Shown here piece after piece: positions 7,552 to 16,527 of a stretch of DNA of 64,000 nt. Both the position numbers and the translations under genes were made by a program. The stretch is taken from assembly GCF_900112135.1 (NCBI RefSeq), contig NZ_FOLC01000017.1, positions 47,057 through 111,056 on the forward strand, read 5' to 3'. The notes under the pieces are model-generated. The model did not search any database, was not told the DNA's origin, and was given only the letters and a program-made list of their open reading frames with translations. This DNA is from Collimonas sp. OK412 (GTDB taxonomy: Bacteria > Pseudomonadota > Gammaproteobacteria > Burkholderiales > Burkholderiaceae_D). The number at the start of each line of letters is the position of its first letter. Within the stretch, counting starts at the first letter, position 1.

Positions 7552-10536
7552 CTAGCCGCCAATCGGAATAAATACCTTGATTGTGGTGCCGACGTTGGGC
7601 ACGCTGATGATGTCCGCATGGCCATCAAGCATGCTGGCCCGCTCGCGGATGCCGACCAGGCCGAATGACTTCTTTTTGCGCAAAGCAGGATCAAACCCCT
7701 TGCCGTTGTCGCACACCTCCAGCAGATAATGCTGGTCTTTTCTCTCCAGCCGGATCCCCACTTGGCTCGCTTCCGCATGCCGGCCGATATTGGTCAGGGA
7801 TTCCTGCACAATGCGAAAAATGGTCGTCGCTCGTTTATCATCCAGGGTGATTGTTTCCTCGCAGACGCGCAGCGTACATGGTATGCCGGTGTTTTCTGAA
7901 AATTCTTCCACCAGCCATTCCAGCGCCGACACGATCCCCATATCCAGCGCCCCAGGACGTAACGCGGAGACGATGTTGCGAACTACCCTGATGGTGCCGT
8001 CGACCAGCGATACCAGGCGCTGTATTTTTCCTTGCAGCGATGGATTTTTCTCTCCAAATTCCATGCCTACCACTGAAACCCCCATGCGCAGCGCCGACAG
8101 ATATTGGCCTAGTTCATCATGAATTTCGCGCGTCAGGTGCTTGCGCTCCTCTTCTCGCGACTGTTCGAGTTCATAGGCGCGTTCACGCTCCAATTGCGCC
8201 TTCAGCTGCTGCCTGGCGCGCAGGCTGCGGGCACGATGGCGCTCTATCAAAAACAGCAGCAGAAGAAGAAAGACAGCACAGGCGACATAGATTGTCGTTG
8301 TCTTCCACCAGGGAGGGAGAATCACGATCCCGATCTCGGCCATCGGAGAAGACGTTTGCATGGCGACATTATCGGCGGCCACCTGGAGGCTATAGCGTCC
8401 AGGCGGTAAAGCCGGGTAACGGACTTCAGGGATGGCGGTCTTCGACCAGTCCCGCTCCAGCCCCTTCAATCGGTAACTAAATTGGACTGCCTCGCGATTC
8501 TGGTACGAAAGCACCGCCAGCTTGAAGTTGAGCGGACCGGTCGTCCATGGCAGCCGAATCGGCTTATCAGCGGCAAGCACCTGACCGTCACCGGTCACGC
8601 TTGCCACCTGCACTTCCAGGTGTACCGGAGCAAAAAGCGACTCAGGGTGCAAAATATGGGAAGCGCCATTGCTGGTTCCCACCCAAATCGAACCATCGCT
8701 ATCTTCATACAAAGCGTACTGATTGCTGTCGTTCCAGACCATGCCGCTTTCCTGGTTGAAAAATCGCCATTGTGCGCGATTCCAGACTGCGATTCCAGTA
8801 TCGGTAGCTAGCCACAGCCAGCCGCGCCGGTCTTCAAGCAATGACAGCACTGCCTGGTTTAGCAACGGCAATGGCGTCGCGTCGCTTATCTCCAGCCTAT
8901 CGTCCTGCTCTCTAGCACGCCAAATCCCGCCGCCGCCGGTGCCAAACCACAAGTCGCCATTGTCCGAGCAGACGATGGATTCCAACCTGGCAACAGGAGC
9001 TGCCGGACTCAGCCGGCGCTTGCGCCAGCCTCCACCGTCAAACCGCAGCACCCCTTTATTGGAGACAAACCAGAGCGCCCCGGATTTACTTTGACATCCA
9101 TGAAAAAAACGAATGTCCGCACTCCCGGTGATTGACGTAAATTCTGTTACCTGCAACGGCACGGCGTTCGCATCGGCATGCTTGATGACATAGAGCCCAC
9201 GCCGGGTACATATCCAGAGTTGCCCCGAACGGTCAAAGAACAATCTGACGATCATCGGCAGCTTGGCGACGACGACGTCCCGCTTTGCTCCGGGGTCGCG
9301 GCGAACCAGGAATCCTGAAAGCGAGCTTGCCCAGATACGGCCCCGGCCATCCTGGACCAGGCTGTCCCATTGGTGGGACCGATCGCCATAGCGCCCCGGA
9401 AAAATGGAAAAGCGGCCGGTTTTCTGCAGCGTCGCAGATCCGGAAGCCGTGCCGACATGGAGCAACCCTTCCTGGTCACGCAGAAAAGACCATACGACGT
9501 TGCTGGGCAAACCCTGCGTCGACGTCCAATTCTCCCAGCTTGGATAACCCAGCCAATGAATCAAGCCAAGGCCGAAAGATCCTAGCCATACGCCATCGTC
9601 GCGGTCAACCAGGATCGAGTTGATTCCGCCGCCGATCGTCAAGCCATTCGATTCGGTAAAGGATTCCCAGCTATTGCCTTGCCACCGAATGATGCCGCTA
9701 TCCTGCTGGCTTAGAATCCTGCCGCTGGCATCCGCTACAAGGAGCGGGACACGCCCCGCCTTTTTCTGTTGGTCCTGCGCCGGAGAACGATCCAGGAAGC
9801 TATTCGCGTCCGCCGGCAAGGCAAATACATGGCGCTCGCCACGCAGCCACAATGTCCCCTGCCGATCATGGAGCATGGCTACCCAGCGCTCGGCGGGCAA
9901 ACCCTCCTTCCTCCCCAAGACAAGCAACTTGCCTTGATCATAATGACAGAGCGATTGGCTGCAACCGATCCACAAATCACCCTTCGGTCCGACATGGATA
10001 CTACGAAGGGAATGCATTTCCGGATGCTGCGCAAGTTGCTCGGCGCTAAAAAACGGGTGTGCCTGCCATGTCGCTCCCTGGTCCGTCGATTTCAGCAGCC
10101 ACAGCTGGTCCTGGCTCAGCGCCAGAAAACGATTCGATCCGAGGGAGGCAAAAACCTGTCCCTTGTCAAACGCGAGCCTTGTGTTTTGAAATTGGGTGAG
10201 AACGAAGCGCTGTCCCTGCAACTGATGCAAGCCGTTTGAAGTACCCGCCCATAAATGGCCATCCGCATCCACATGCAATGCGAAGATATTAGGGGCGGCA
10301 ACGCCATCGCCCAGTTCAAAACGCTCGAAGCGCGCGCCGTCGTAGCGGAACAAGCCGTTTTCCGTGCCGATCCAGATATAGCCGCTTCTCTCCTGCACAA
10401 GAGCGTTAACAGCCAGATTTCCCAAGCCATCCACTTGCTTGTAATAGCGTAAAGGCAGTTGCTGGCAGATTGCCAGCAACGGGAAGGAAAGCAGCCAGAG
10501 CAGCATGGTAATTCGAGGGCGGCAACGCAAGACCAT
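7552..10536 (-). CDS. Two-component sensor histidine kinase with beta-propeller sensor (NarL-type)
   Basis: 994 aa. Signal/anchor residues 1-25, two-component-regulator propeller repeats over about 30-660 (for example YIWIGTENGLFRYDG), a Y_Y_Y domain near 670-735, a transmembrane helix near 745-765, then a HisKA_3 dimerisation domain with EIHDELGQ (phospho-acceptor His) and an HATPase domain with N-box QESLTNIGRHAEA and G-box CDNGKGFDP. The ATG at 10536 has GGAG five bases upstream and matches the start of the paralogue at 2209. No response regulator is adjacent within the window. It probably senses a carbohydrate for this locus (inference). Confidence 0.92.
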   Translation of the reverse strand: MVLRCRPRITMLLWLLSFPLLAICQQLPLRYYKQVDGLGNLAVNALVQERSGYIWIGTENGLFRYDGARFERFELGDGVAAPNIFALHVDADGHLWAGTSNGLHQLQGQRFVLTQFQNTRLAFDKGQVFASLGSNRFLALSQDQLWLLKSTDQGATWQAHPFFSAEQLAQHPEMHSLRSIHVGPKGDLWIGCSQSLCHYDQGKLLVLGRKEGLPAERWVAMLHDRQGTLWLRGERHVFALPADANSFLDRSPAQDQQKKAGRVPLLVADASGRILSQQDSGIIRWQGNSWESFTESNGLTIGGGINSILVDRDDGVWLGSFGLGLIHWLGYPSWENWTSTQGLPSNVVWSFLRDQEGLLHVGTASGSATLQKTGRFSIFPGRYGDRSHQWDSLVQDGRGRIWASSLSGFLVRRDPGAKRDVVVAKLPMIVRLFFDRSGQLWICTRRGLYVIKHADANAVPLQVTEFTSITGSADIRFFHGCQSKSGALWFVSNKGVLRFDGGGWRKRRLSPAAPVARLESIVCSDNGDLWFGTGGGGIWRAREQDDRLEISDATPLPLLNQAVLSLLEDRRGWLWLATDTGIAVWNRAQWRFFNQESGMVWNDSNQYALYEDSDGSIWVGTSNGASHILHPESLFAPVHLEVQVASVTGDGQVLAADKPIRLPWTTGPLNFKLAVLSYQNREAVQFSYRLKGLERDWSKTAIPEVRYPALPPGRYSLQVAADNVAMQTSSPMAEIGIVILPPWWKTTTIYVACAVFLLLLLFLIERHRARSLRARQQLKAQLERERAYELEQSREEERKHLTREIHDELGQYLSALRMGVSVVGMEFGEKNPSLQGKIQRLVSLVDGTIRVVRNIVSALRPGALDMGIVSALEWLVEEFSENTGIPCTLRVCEETITLDDKRATTIFRIVQESLTNIGRHAEASQVGIRLERKDQHYLLEVCDNGKGFDPALRKKKSFGLVGIRERASMLDGHADIISVPNVGTTIKVFIPIGG

Positions 10537-10808
10537 TACAACTCCGGATTCCCTGCTATTTTAGGGTGGGCTGATATTTATTCCGTCCAAAGCATGGAAG
10601 CGGCCCATGCGATTACGGAAACGTCAAGCCAGGTTGCCGTGGCGAGTTGCTATCCCATCGGCTTATCCACCAGCAACGGCTGCATTGACGAGAATGGTCG
10701 ATCAAATTTCCTGTGATGCAAATCAGGATATTCCTGTTTTTGCGTAGGGATTTCCCTGGGCCTCATTGCGGACCGCGCCATGATCTCAGCCGGTCCTCTC
10801 AGCATTCG
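10537..10808. other. Promoter region of second sensor kinase
   Basis: A 272-bp gap without a gene between the kinase start and the end of the methyltransferase gene. It carries the second copy of the tandem inverted-repeat motif (10722-10758). Confidence 0.55.
10722..10758. promoter_or_regulatory. Tandem inverted-repeat motif, copy 2
   Basis: CAGGATATTCCTG and AGGGATTTCCCT are two perfect palindromes separated by TTTTTGCGT, matching the element at 2886-2921. It lies about 190 bp upstream of the kinase gene, which is the only gene starting nearby, so it is a probable regulator site for that promoter. Confidence 0.5.
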
Positions 10809-11762
10809 TCAGGACGGCTTCCGCGCGACGACAGTCGGAAACAGGCAACCGCGGTCATTGATGAACCGAATATCGGCAAAACCGGCGTCAACGAGTTGCG
10901 CCATGGTCTGTGCATGGGTACGAAACGCGCTCCATTTCGCCTCGATGATGCGCACAAACAGAAGCTGCTGAAGCGATAACGACTCCTGGTCGATTTCCGC
11001 CATATTCCAAGGAGATTCCGCCGACAGGCTGGGCGGCGGCGTCAGGAAGCTGGTGACCAGCGTGCCACCCGGTTTCAGAATGTCGAAGAATGAACGATAC
11101 AGTGCCGTTACACGGTTATTGTCCGGTTCATAGATGTTGAGGCCGTTACTTGTCAGCACGTCGATCTCGCCTTGCAGACTCGAGGTCCATGCGTCCTCGC
11201 AACGAAGCGACAGACGGTCGGCCAACCCGCGTTCTCGCGCCAGTTCCAGGGCGCCGTTCAAAGCATGTTGATCCAGATCTATGCCCACCAGCGTGATATC
11301 CGGCTGCTGGTCATAGTCGAGCAACAGCAATTCTCCCATCAAGCCGCAGGGGATTGACGCCAGGACAAGCCCTGGCTTGAGCAAAGCTTGCAGTTGCTGC
11401 CGGAAAATTCCAAAACGTTCTCGGGTTGCCAGTACTGCCGGCAACTTCTCAAATATCCGGTACTCCATATCGGACACCGAGTCTGTTGACGCCTGTCCTT
11501 GACGGTAGGTCACCAATTGATGCGTCCAGTAGGCGTTCAGGCCGCGATTCTCCAGCAAAAAACGGCCGAGTTCGCAAGCGGACAATGCATCAAGCAAGCG
11601 AATTTGCTGCTCAACCGTGACGCCGGGAAGGTCCCCCGCCAAGCTTAGCCTTGACCTGATGGAATCCAGCAGATCGCCGTAGCCATTCTGTGGGTCAACG
11701 CCGTGAGAAATCAGCTGATGGCGGCTTGTGGCGCCGGCCACGGGTGCATTTGCATTCTTCAT
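10809..11762 (-). CDS. Class I SAM-dependent methyltransferase
   Basis: 317 aa. The Rossmann core is visible from about residue 130: motif I ASIPCGLMGELL near 134, the acidic strand end VGIDLDQHAL near 158, and a LKPGGTLVTSF strand near 230. The N-terminal 120 residues are helical and probably form a substrate lid. The substrate cannot be named. It is a single gene between the kinase and the T3SS chaperone, with its own upstream gap of 180 bp, and no HrpB box was found before it. Confidence 0.75.
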   Translation of the reverse strand: MKNANAPVAGATSRHQLISHGVDPQNGYGDLLDSIRSRLSLAGDLPGVTVEQQIRLLDALSACELGRFLLENRGLNAYWTHQLVTYRQGQASTDSVSDMEYRIFEKLPAVLATRERFGIFRQQLQALLKPGLVLASIPCGLMGELLLLDYDQQPDITLVGIDLDQHALNGALELARERGLADRLSLRCEDAWTSSLQGEIDVLTSNGLNIYEPDNNRVTALYRSFFDILKPGGTLVTSFLTPPPSLSAESPWNMAEIDQESLSLQQLLFVRIIEAKWSAFRTHAQTMAQLVDAGFADIRFINDRGCLFPTVVARKPS

Positions 11763-11942
11763 TCTTCCCTCATTGACACGATTGCCACCGAAAAAAATTA
11801 TAGAAGAGTACTGTCAACCCGCATTGCCGTTTCCACACAAGCCTTTGCTTCTTTCGCATCGCCAGGCTCCGCGAACGCCGGCGCCAAGGCGGTGAATTCA
11901 AGTGACTGGCTTAAGTCAGGTGTTGCCATTTTCCGGCATTGA

Positions 11943-12353
11943 TTACCTGGCTTCATTCAGATAGTAAGTCTTGCGCCAATCCTTGCAATGCGCCGCATGC
12001 TCTGACAGGGTATTTATCAGATCAAGTGCCGATATCTGTCCAATAGGAATACGCCGCGCCAACAGAACATGCCGGGTTTCGAAGTTAACCGTAAATACCG
12101 GCGTATTTACGCCATGCATCGTCAAATTTATTTCCAATAGCCGTTCCAGCACCTCGGCACGATTTTTTACCGGCAGCGCACCGAAATCGCAATACATGGC
12201 CAGGCCTTCTTCTTGCGCAGTGCTGCCATCGATCAAAGTGAAATTGACGCCATCGATGGTCAGATCGGCCGTCGTATAAAACAACTTCGGATTCTCGATT
12301 TTTGAGATCGCACATATTTCATCTATCAGTTTCCGATAATTTTCTGACGCCAT
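11943..12353 (-). CDS. CesT/Tir-family type III secretion chaperone
   Basis: 136 aa, small and acidic, of the class that dimerises around the N-terminus of a secreted effector and keeps it secretion-competent in the cytoplasm. The fold is suggested by the alternating beta and helix pattern, with IDGVNFTLIDG and GLAMYCDFG strands followed by the helix VLERLLEINLTMHG. It is 45 bp downstream of the 895-aa secreted-protein gene on the same strand, so it is most likely the dedicated chaperone of that protein and transcribed from the same HrpB box at 15152-15176. Confidence 0.8.
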   Translation of the reverse strand: MASENYRKLIDEICAISKIENPKLFYTTADLTIDGVNFTLIDGSTAQEEGLAMYCDFGALPVKNRAEVLERLLEINLTMHGVNTPVFTVNFETRHVLLARRIPIGQISALDLINTLSEHAAHCKDWRKTYYLNEAR

Positions 12354-12398
12354 ATATTTCTCCAGTTCTTTTGTAGGAAGTTATCGACGGTTCCGGCT

Positions 12399-15086
12399 TC
12401 AACCGCGCTTTGGAATCAGCAGCGGCAGCGGAGACTCGCGGGTATCAGGCGCAACGTATTGCCCAGCCGTATCGTCGGAGATATTTAAAGCCCGATCAGG
12501 CTGCAGCCGTCCATTTTTCATTTGCTCCAGCTCTTTCTGCTTCCCCTCGGCTTTCTCGAACGCCGCCCTCGCCTTTGAGGCAGCGATTCCGTCCCGCGGC
12601 ATAAAGGCCATTCCCTTGAAACCCAGCTTCAGCGCATCCAGGCAATAAGTGGAGAGCGATTTAATGCTGACACCGACATAGGGATACGCTCCCTGTGCTG
12701 TCGCTTCACGAATTTTGCGTCGCTCGTCCAGTTTATTGTTTTGATAAACGGTTTCCGATATGGACGATGTCGGTCCAGAGGCGACCTGCCCCCACAATTT
12801 ACCCAGTGGCTTGGTTTTGGCGTTCGCAACCTGATATGCGGCAGCAACATTGACCAGCACCGCGCTCATGGTGACGCCCAAGGAGAGATATCGTTCCCAA
12901 AGGGGTTCATGGTAGGTATGGTCGTAGGTCTTTTTTTGCGCGCTGACCATGCCCAGCAAGGAATTGATCATCAGTGACCCGTTTATGCCTGCGACCCCTA
13001 ACTGGAATGCGCGCCAGGACGCCGCACCGTAAGTCGCCGAGACCTCATCCGGCAACCCGCTGCGTGTGTTGCCGGCCTTGACGAATCCCACCTTGAATTC
13101 CGGTGACAGTTCGAACAAATTCGTGTGTTCCGTGACTTGCATGCCATCATGGACGGTGCGTTTGTTGTCGTTGTAGTCAGAAACCTCTGTAAACCATCCC
13201 TCGCGTACGTGCTGAGGATCATGGCGGGTTGACTCCCAGGCAGAGATAAGCGTATCGAATTTGCTCTTCTGGCCATCCGGCAAACCGCCGCAGGCCGTCT
13301 CGATCTTGTTGCTCAGTTGCTCCAGCTGTTCTTGCTCGGCATCGCTCAATGGCGGAAATTTGTTCGCCTGCGCCTGAAGGCTGGCGTACTTCTTGAAAGC
13401 CCCCGCGTCGATCTTTAACCTGCCGGCGATGACTGCATGCAATTCGTCCGCACGTTCATAATTCCGAACAACCATCGCGGACGCCAACTCGATCTCGAGA
13501 GCTTGCACCTCGGCCTTCCCGGCGCCGCCCAAGGATTCGAAAGCGGCGCTCCTGATGTCGCTCACTGCGGCGAGCCGTGCCGGGTATTCAGCGCGGTCCT
13601 TAAGCGTCACGTGAGTCCGCCATTCGTTCGGTCCGTTGGCGCCCAAATTCAATGTGTCTGCAATCTGTTGTTCCAGTTCCCGGACCTGCCCCGTGAATAT
13701 CTGATCCAGTGTCTTTACCCGTATTTGCAACGGGCTTCGCATGAGTTCCTTGAATTTGCCCGGATCATCCGCCGTCAGCATTTTCAGGTCGATCATCAGA
13801 TTCTGCTTGTCTACCTCGTCGGATGGCGCGACCAGCCGCTGCAACACAAGTTGCGAGATGGACGTCGCTATCTGGATCCCGGCCGCGACGCGGGGATCCT
13901 TCGCAATATACCCGCCCCATCCAGCCAAAAGATTGCCGTAGAATTTCAGTGTCTGCAAACATGACTGCCGATGCAGTCCTTCGAAATAGACACGATTGAG
14001 CTGGCAGCGCGTGGTGTAATGATTGATGGCGTGATCAAGTGTCTTTGCGACTTCATCGACGGCGTGATTCGCCGCATCCCTGAGCGCTTGATTGTCCGGA
14101 TCTGCGACGGAACGTGTTAGCAGTTCCTGCAGCCTGGGAGATTCATCCTGCACGTGTTGCAGCACCTGTTTCAATTCCGTTTCGATCTTGTCGAATGTCG
14201 GGGTATTCAATTCCGGAGCAATATCGGCCGCGTTTCGAAACGCCATATCCTGATAGGGTGTGACATGCAGCAAGGTATAGGTATTTACCAGGCTGCTGAC
14301 AGTGGAAGCCGCCATCACGCTGCCGAAGTAGCCCACTGCCAGGTTCCGCGCAGGAACCGGCGCCTTGCCATGCGCCTTGAAGGTAAAAATTGTAGGCAGC
14401 AGGGACAGTATCGAGGCAGGAGCATTGCGCCAGGAATACGCTTTCCCGCCCTCCCTGAACCCTGCGTCCATCTCATGCTGGTCTAGATTCAGCATCGTGT
14501 GAAAGCACTGTTTTGCCTGAGTCCAGTCACCTGTTTTAAGCGCCTGCGCCCGAGTTTCCACGAACGCCTGGACATGTTCCGGATTCAGTACAATCCGATC
14601 TTCCTCGATAAAGGCCTTGCTATGCGCCATCAAGTCTCGATGCAGCTCGTGCTCGGTCGGCATATCGATCACGGCAGCATTCCCGGCTTCACCAAGCGGG
14701 TTTATGCGCGATGGCGCGTTTTCCACGGTGATTTCTTCATGGTGAATAGCGGTATGCGAACCGATTGAATGAGAACTTGAAGCGATATCCTGTATGTGTT
14801 GCGGCAGCACTTTTGCAGTGTGAATCGCGACAGGCGGCTTTAATCTGTTCGCAGGCAACCTCGGTCGTTGCGACGTCGTCGCGTTATCCGATTCCCCCAT
14901 GCCTGAACTGCCGGCAACGTCTGTGGTCGAATTGCGCAATGGCGCCAGAACTCTCAACGCAGCGCTCGGCTCGCTCGATGAGCGTCGCACGGAACGGGGA
15001 TCTGCTTCGTCAACTGCGCCAGATCGCTCATGTATTACCGCATCATCGGCAGCCGCCGATTTGCTCGTGGATGAAGGAATGTGCAT
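12399..15086 (-). CDS. Large type III-secreted protein, candidate effector or translocator
   Basis: 895 aa, not recognised by name. The N-terminal 120 residues are Ser/Pro-rich and disordered, typical of a T3SS signal (MHIPSSTSKSAAADD). The rest is mostly helical, with hydrophobic stretches near residues 225-265 (ILSLLPTIFTF, SVMAASTVSSLVN) and near 730-775 (MINSLLGMV, MSAVLVNVAAAYQVA) that could insert into a membrane. A perfect HrpB box lies 65 bp upstream and a CesT-like chaperone gene follows. Secretion is therefore well supported; whether it is an effector or part of a translocon is open. Confidence 0.75.
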   Translation of the reverse strand: MHIPSSTSKSAAADDAVIHERSGAVDEADPRSVRRSSSEPSAALRVLAPLRNSTTDVAGSSGMGESDNATTSQRPRLPANRLKPPVAIHTAKVLPQHIQDIASSSHSIGSHTAIHHEEITVENAPSRINPLGEAGNAAVIDMPTEHELHRDLMAHSKAFIEEDRIVLNPEHVQAFVETRAQALKTGDWTQAKQCFHTMLNLDQHEMDAGFREGGKAYSWRNAPASILSLLPTIFTFKAHGKAPVPARNLAVGYFGSVMAASTVSSLVNTYTLLHVTPYQDMAFRNAADIAPELNTPTFDKIETELKQVLQHVQDESPRLQELLTRSVADPDNQALRDAANHAVDEVAKTLDHAINHYTTRCQLNRVYFEGLHRQSCLQTLKFYGNLLAGWGGYIAKDPRVAAGIQIATSISQLVLQRLVAPSDEVDKQNLMIDLKMLTADDPGKFKELMRSPLQIRVKTLDQIFTGQVRELEQQIADTLNLGANGPNEWRTHVTLKDRAEYPARLAAVSDIRSAAFESLGGAGKAEVQALEIELASAMVVRNYERADELHAVIAGRLKIDAGAFKKYASLQAQANKFPPLSDAEQEQLEQLSNKIETACGGLPDGQKSKFDTLISAWESTRHDPQHVREGWFTEVSDYNDNKRTVHDGMQVTEHTNLFELSPEFKVGFVKAGNTRSGLPDEVSATYGAASWRAFQLGVAGINGSLMINSLLGMVSAQKKTYDHTYHEPLWERYLSLGVTMSAVLVNVAAAYQVANAKTKPLGKLWGQVASGPTSSISETVYQNNKLDERRKIREATAQGAYPYVGVSIKSLSTYCLDALKLGFKGMAFMPRDGIAASKARAAFEKAEGKQKELEQMKNGRLQPDRALNISDDTAGQYVAPDTRESPLPLLIPKRG

Positions 15087-15627
15087 AAGGGCTTTCGTTT
15101 TTTTTCGACGATTGCAGATTACCGGTTTGACATAATCTTTGTAATTGCGCCGCGAAACACCGTTCGTTCTTACGAAATTTTTCGCAAATCGCCGACGAAC
15201 GGTTGAGATACCGTCGCTCCTTGCGTTATAGAGGCAACCGCCCGCTTGCCGTAATCATTCACACAACAATGAAGGAAATGCCTACCTGCAATTCAGGAAG
15301 GTCTGATTGAAATTGCATTCGAATCTGGCAATTATGCAAAAACAGTAAGTGTATTCAATACGCATTAATACGAATGGGAGTCGGCGCTTGAATAACCGGC
15401 GCAAAAAAATTTGCACTGCATGCATCATCTTTCGCACGAAATGGTACTCACTGAGAGAAAACAACTTTGTTCCAGAACACGGCTTTCACAATAAACGGTC
15501 GTGGCGCGGGAAGAAAAGGAACAGATGTTCGATAGATCATCCAGCGTCCGATGCCGGTTTGCTTGCATCGGAAAATTTCAGAAATGCTCAATCACCCTTT
15601 CAGGGTGATTCCGATAGAGGATTAGGC
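15087..15627. other. Divergent region between secreted-protein gene and HrpG-like regulator
   Basis: No gene seen in this 541-bp region. It holds the minus-strand HrpB box and, presumably, the promoter of the regulator. A reading frame open from 15349 is an upstream extension of the regulator without translation signals. Confidence 0.55.
15152..15176 (-). promoter_or_regulatory. PIP/hrpII box upstream of 895-aa secreted protein
   Basis: Read on the minus strand: TTCGT, 15 bases, TTCGC, a perfect match to TTCGB-N15-TTCGB. Thirty bases downstream is TAATCT, a near match to the expected YANNRT -10 element. Confidence 0.85.
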
Positions 15628-16407
15628 ATGCGATTTGCAATTTTGACTGACGATTCAGTTTTAGCGCAGAAACTGGCGAAATATTTCGAGAAGTATTCGA
15701 TCACCATAGACGCTTACTGTACTGAGCTGCTGACACTGCGCGCGATGCGTACCATCACCTATGACCTGGTGCTGCTTGACGCCAAGAGCACCGTCGGACT
15801 GGCCAGCAGCTTGCTGTCATGGCGCAACTGCAACGCTGACTTTTATACCCCGGCGATCATATTGACCTCGCTCCTGACATGGAACGTGATGCAGGATTGG
15901 ATCGAAGCCGGCGCGCACGACGTCGTAAGCCGCATGGACGTTGATCAGATCGGGCTGCGGGTATGCGTTGCCCTGCGGCGCCTGGCGCATTGCACCCGCA
16001 TCGACAGGATACAGATTGGCGACTATGTACTGAATCGCGGAAGCGACATGGTCGCCTGCGGCGGCATTGACGTCAGTCTCACTCCGCGCGAATTCTCTAT
16101 CGCATGGCTGCTTTTCTCCAATCCGGGAAAATTCCTGAGCCGATCACAGATCACCACAAGCGTCTGGGGCAATTCCGAAGAGGTGGCAGCCCGCTCGCTG
16201 GAACAGCATATTTATAAGCTGCGCAAGAAATTGGGCCTATCGTCTACAGCTACCGGAGCCAGCTTGAAGACGGTGTACGCGCTAGGCTACAAACTTGAGA
16301 TTTCACCGGACCTGCGGCAAACTGAACAATCCGTTCCAGGACAACTTCCGGCGCTGGTTCGGGCAGAGAGCGACGATAGCGATGCCTGTAACTCTCTGAC
16401 AACCTGA
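15628..16407 (+). CDS. HrpG-like OmpR-family response regulator
   Basis: 259 aa. Receiver domain residues 1-120 with the acidic pair D8-D9 and phospho-acceptor D51 (LVLLDAKS), followed by a winged-helix DNA-binding domain at about 130-230 (LTPREFSIAWLL, then LEQHIYKLRKKLG and VYALGYKLE). The Lys normally found near the end of the receiver is not evident (DVVSRMDVDQ), so signalling may be atypical. The ATG at 15628 is preceded by AGAGGA. Given its place in the island and the presence of HrpB, it is the likely equivalent of HrpG, which activates hrpB/hrpX in Hrp2 systems; this is inference. Confidence 0.75.
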   Translation: MRFAILTDDSVLAQKLAKYFEKYSITIDAYCTELLTLRAMRTITYDLVLLDAKSTVGLASSLLSWRNCNADFYTPAIILTSLLTWNVMQDWIEAGAHDVVSRMDVDQIGLRVCVALRRLAHCTRIDRIQIGDYVLNRGSDMVACGGIDVSLTPREFSIAWLLFSNPGKFLSRSQITTSVWGNSEEVAARSLEQHIYKLRKKLGLSSTATGASLKTVYALGYKLEISPDLRQTEQSVPGQLPALVRAESDDSDACNSLTT

Positions 16408-16527
16408 TCAGATTGCATCAAATCCGCGCGCGATCCCGTATATTTATTCATTTCTCCCACAGTCGATAGTGTGCGACTGAATCGTTGCAGCTTATTCTGG
16501 CGCCCTTGGGAAAACCAGGTGGGCCCT

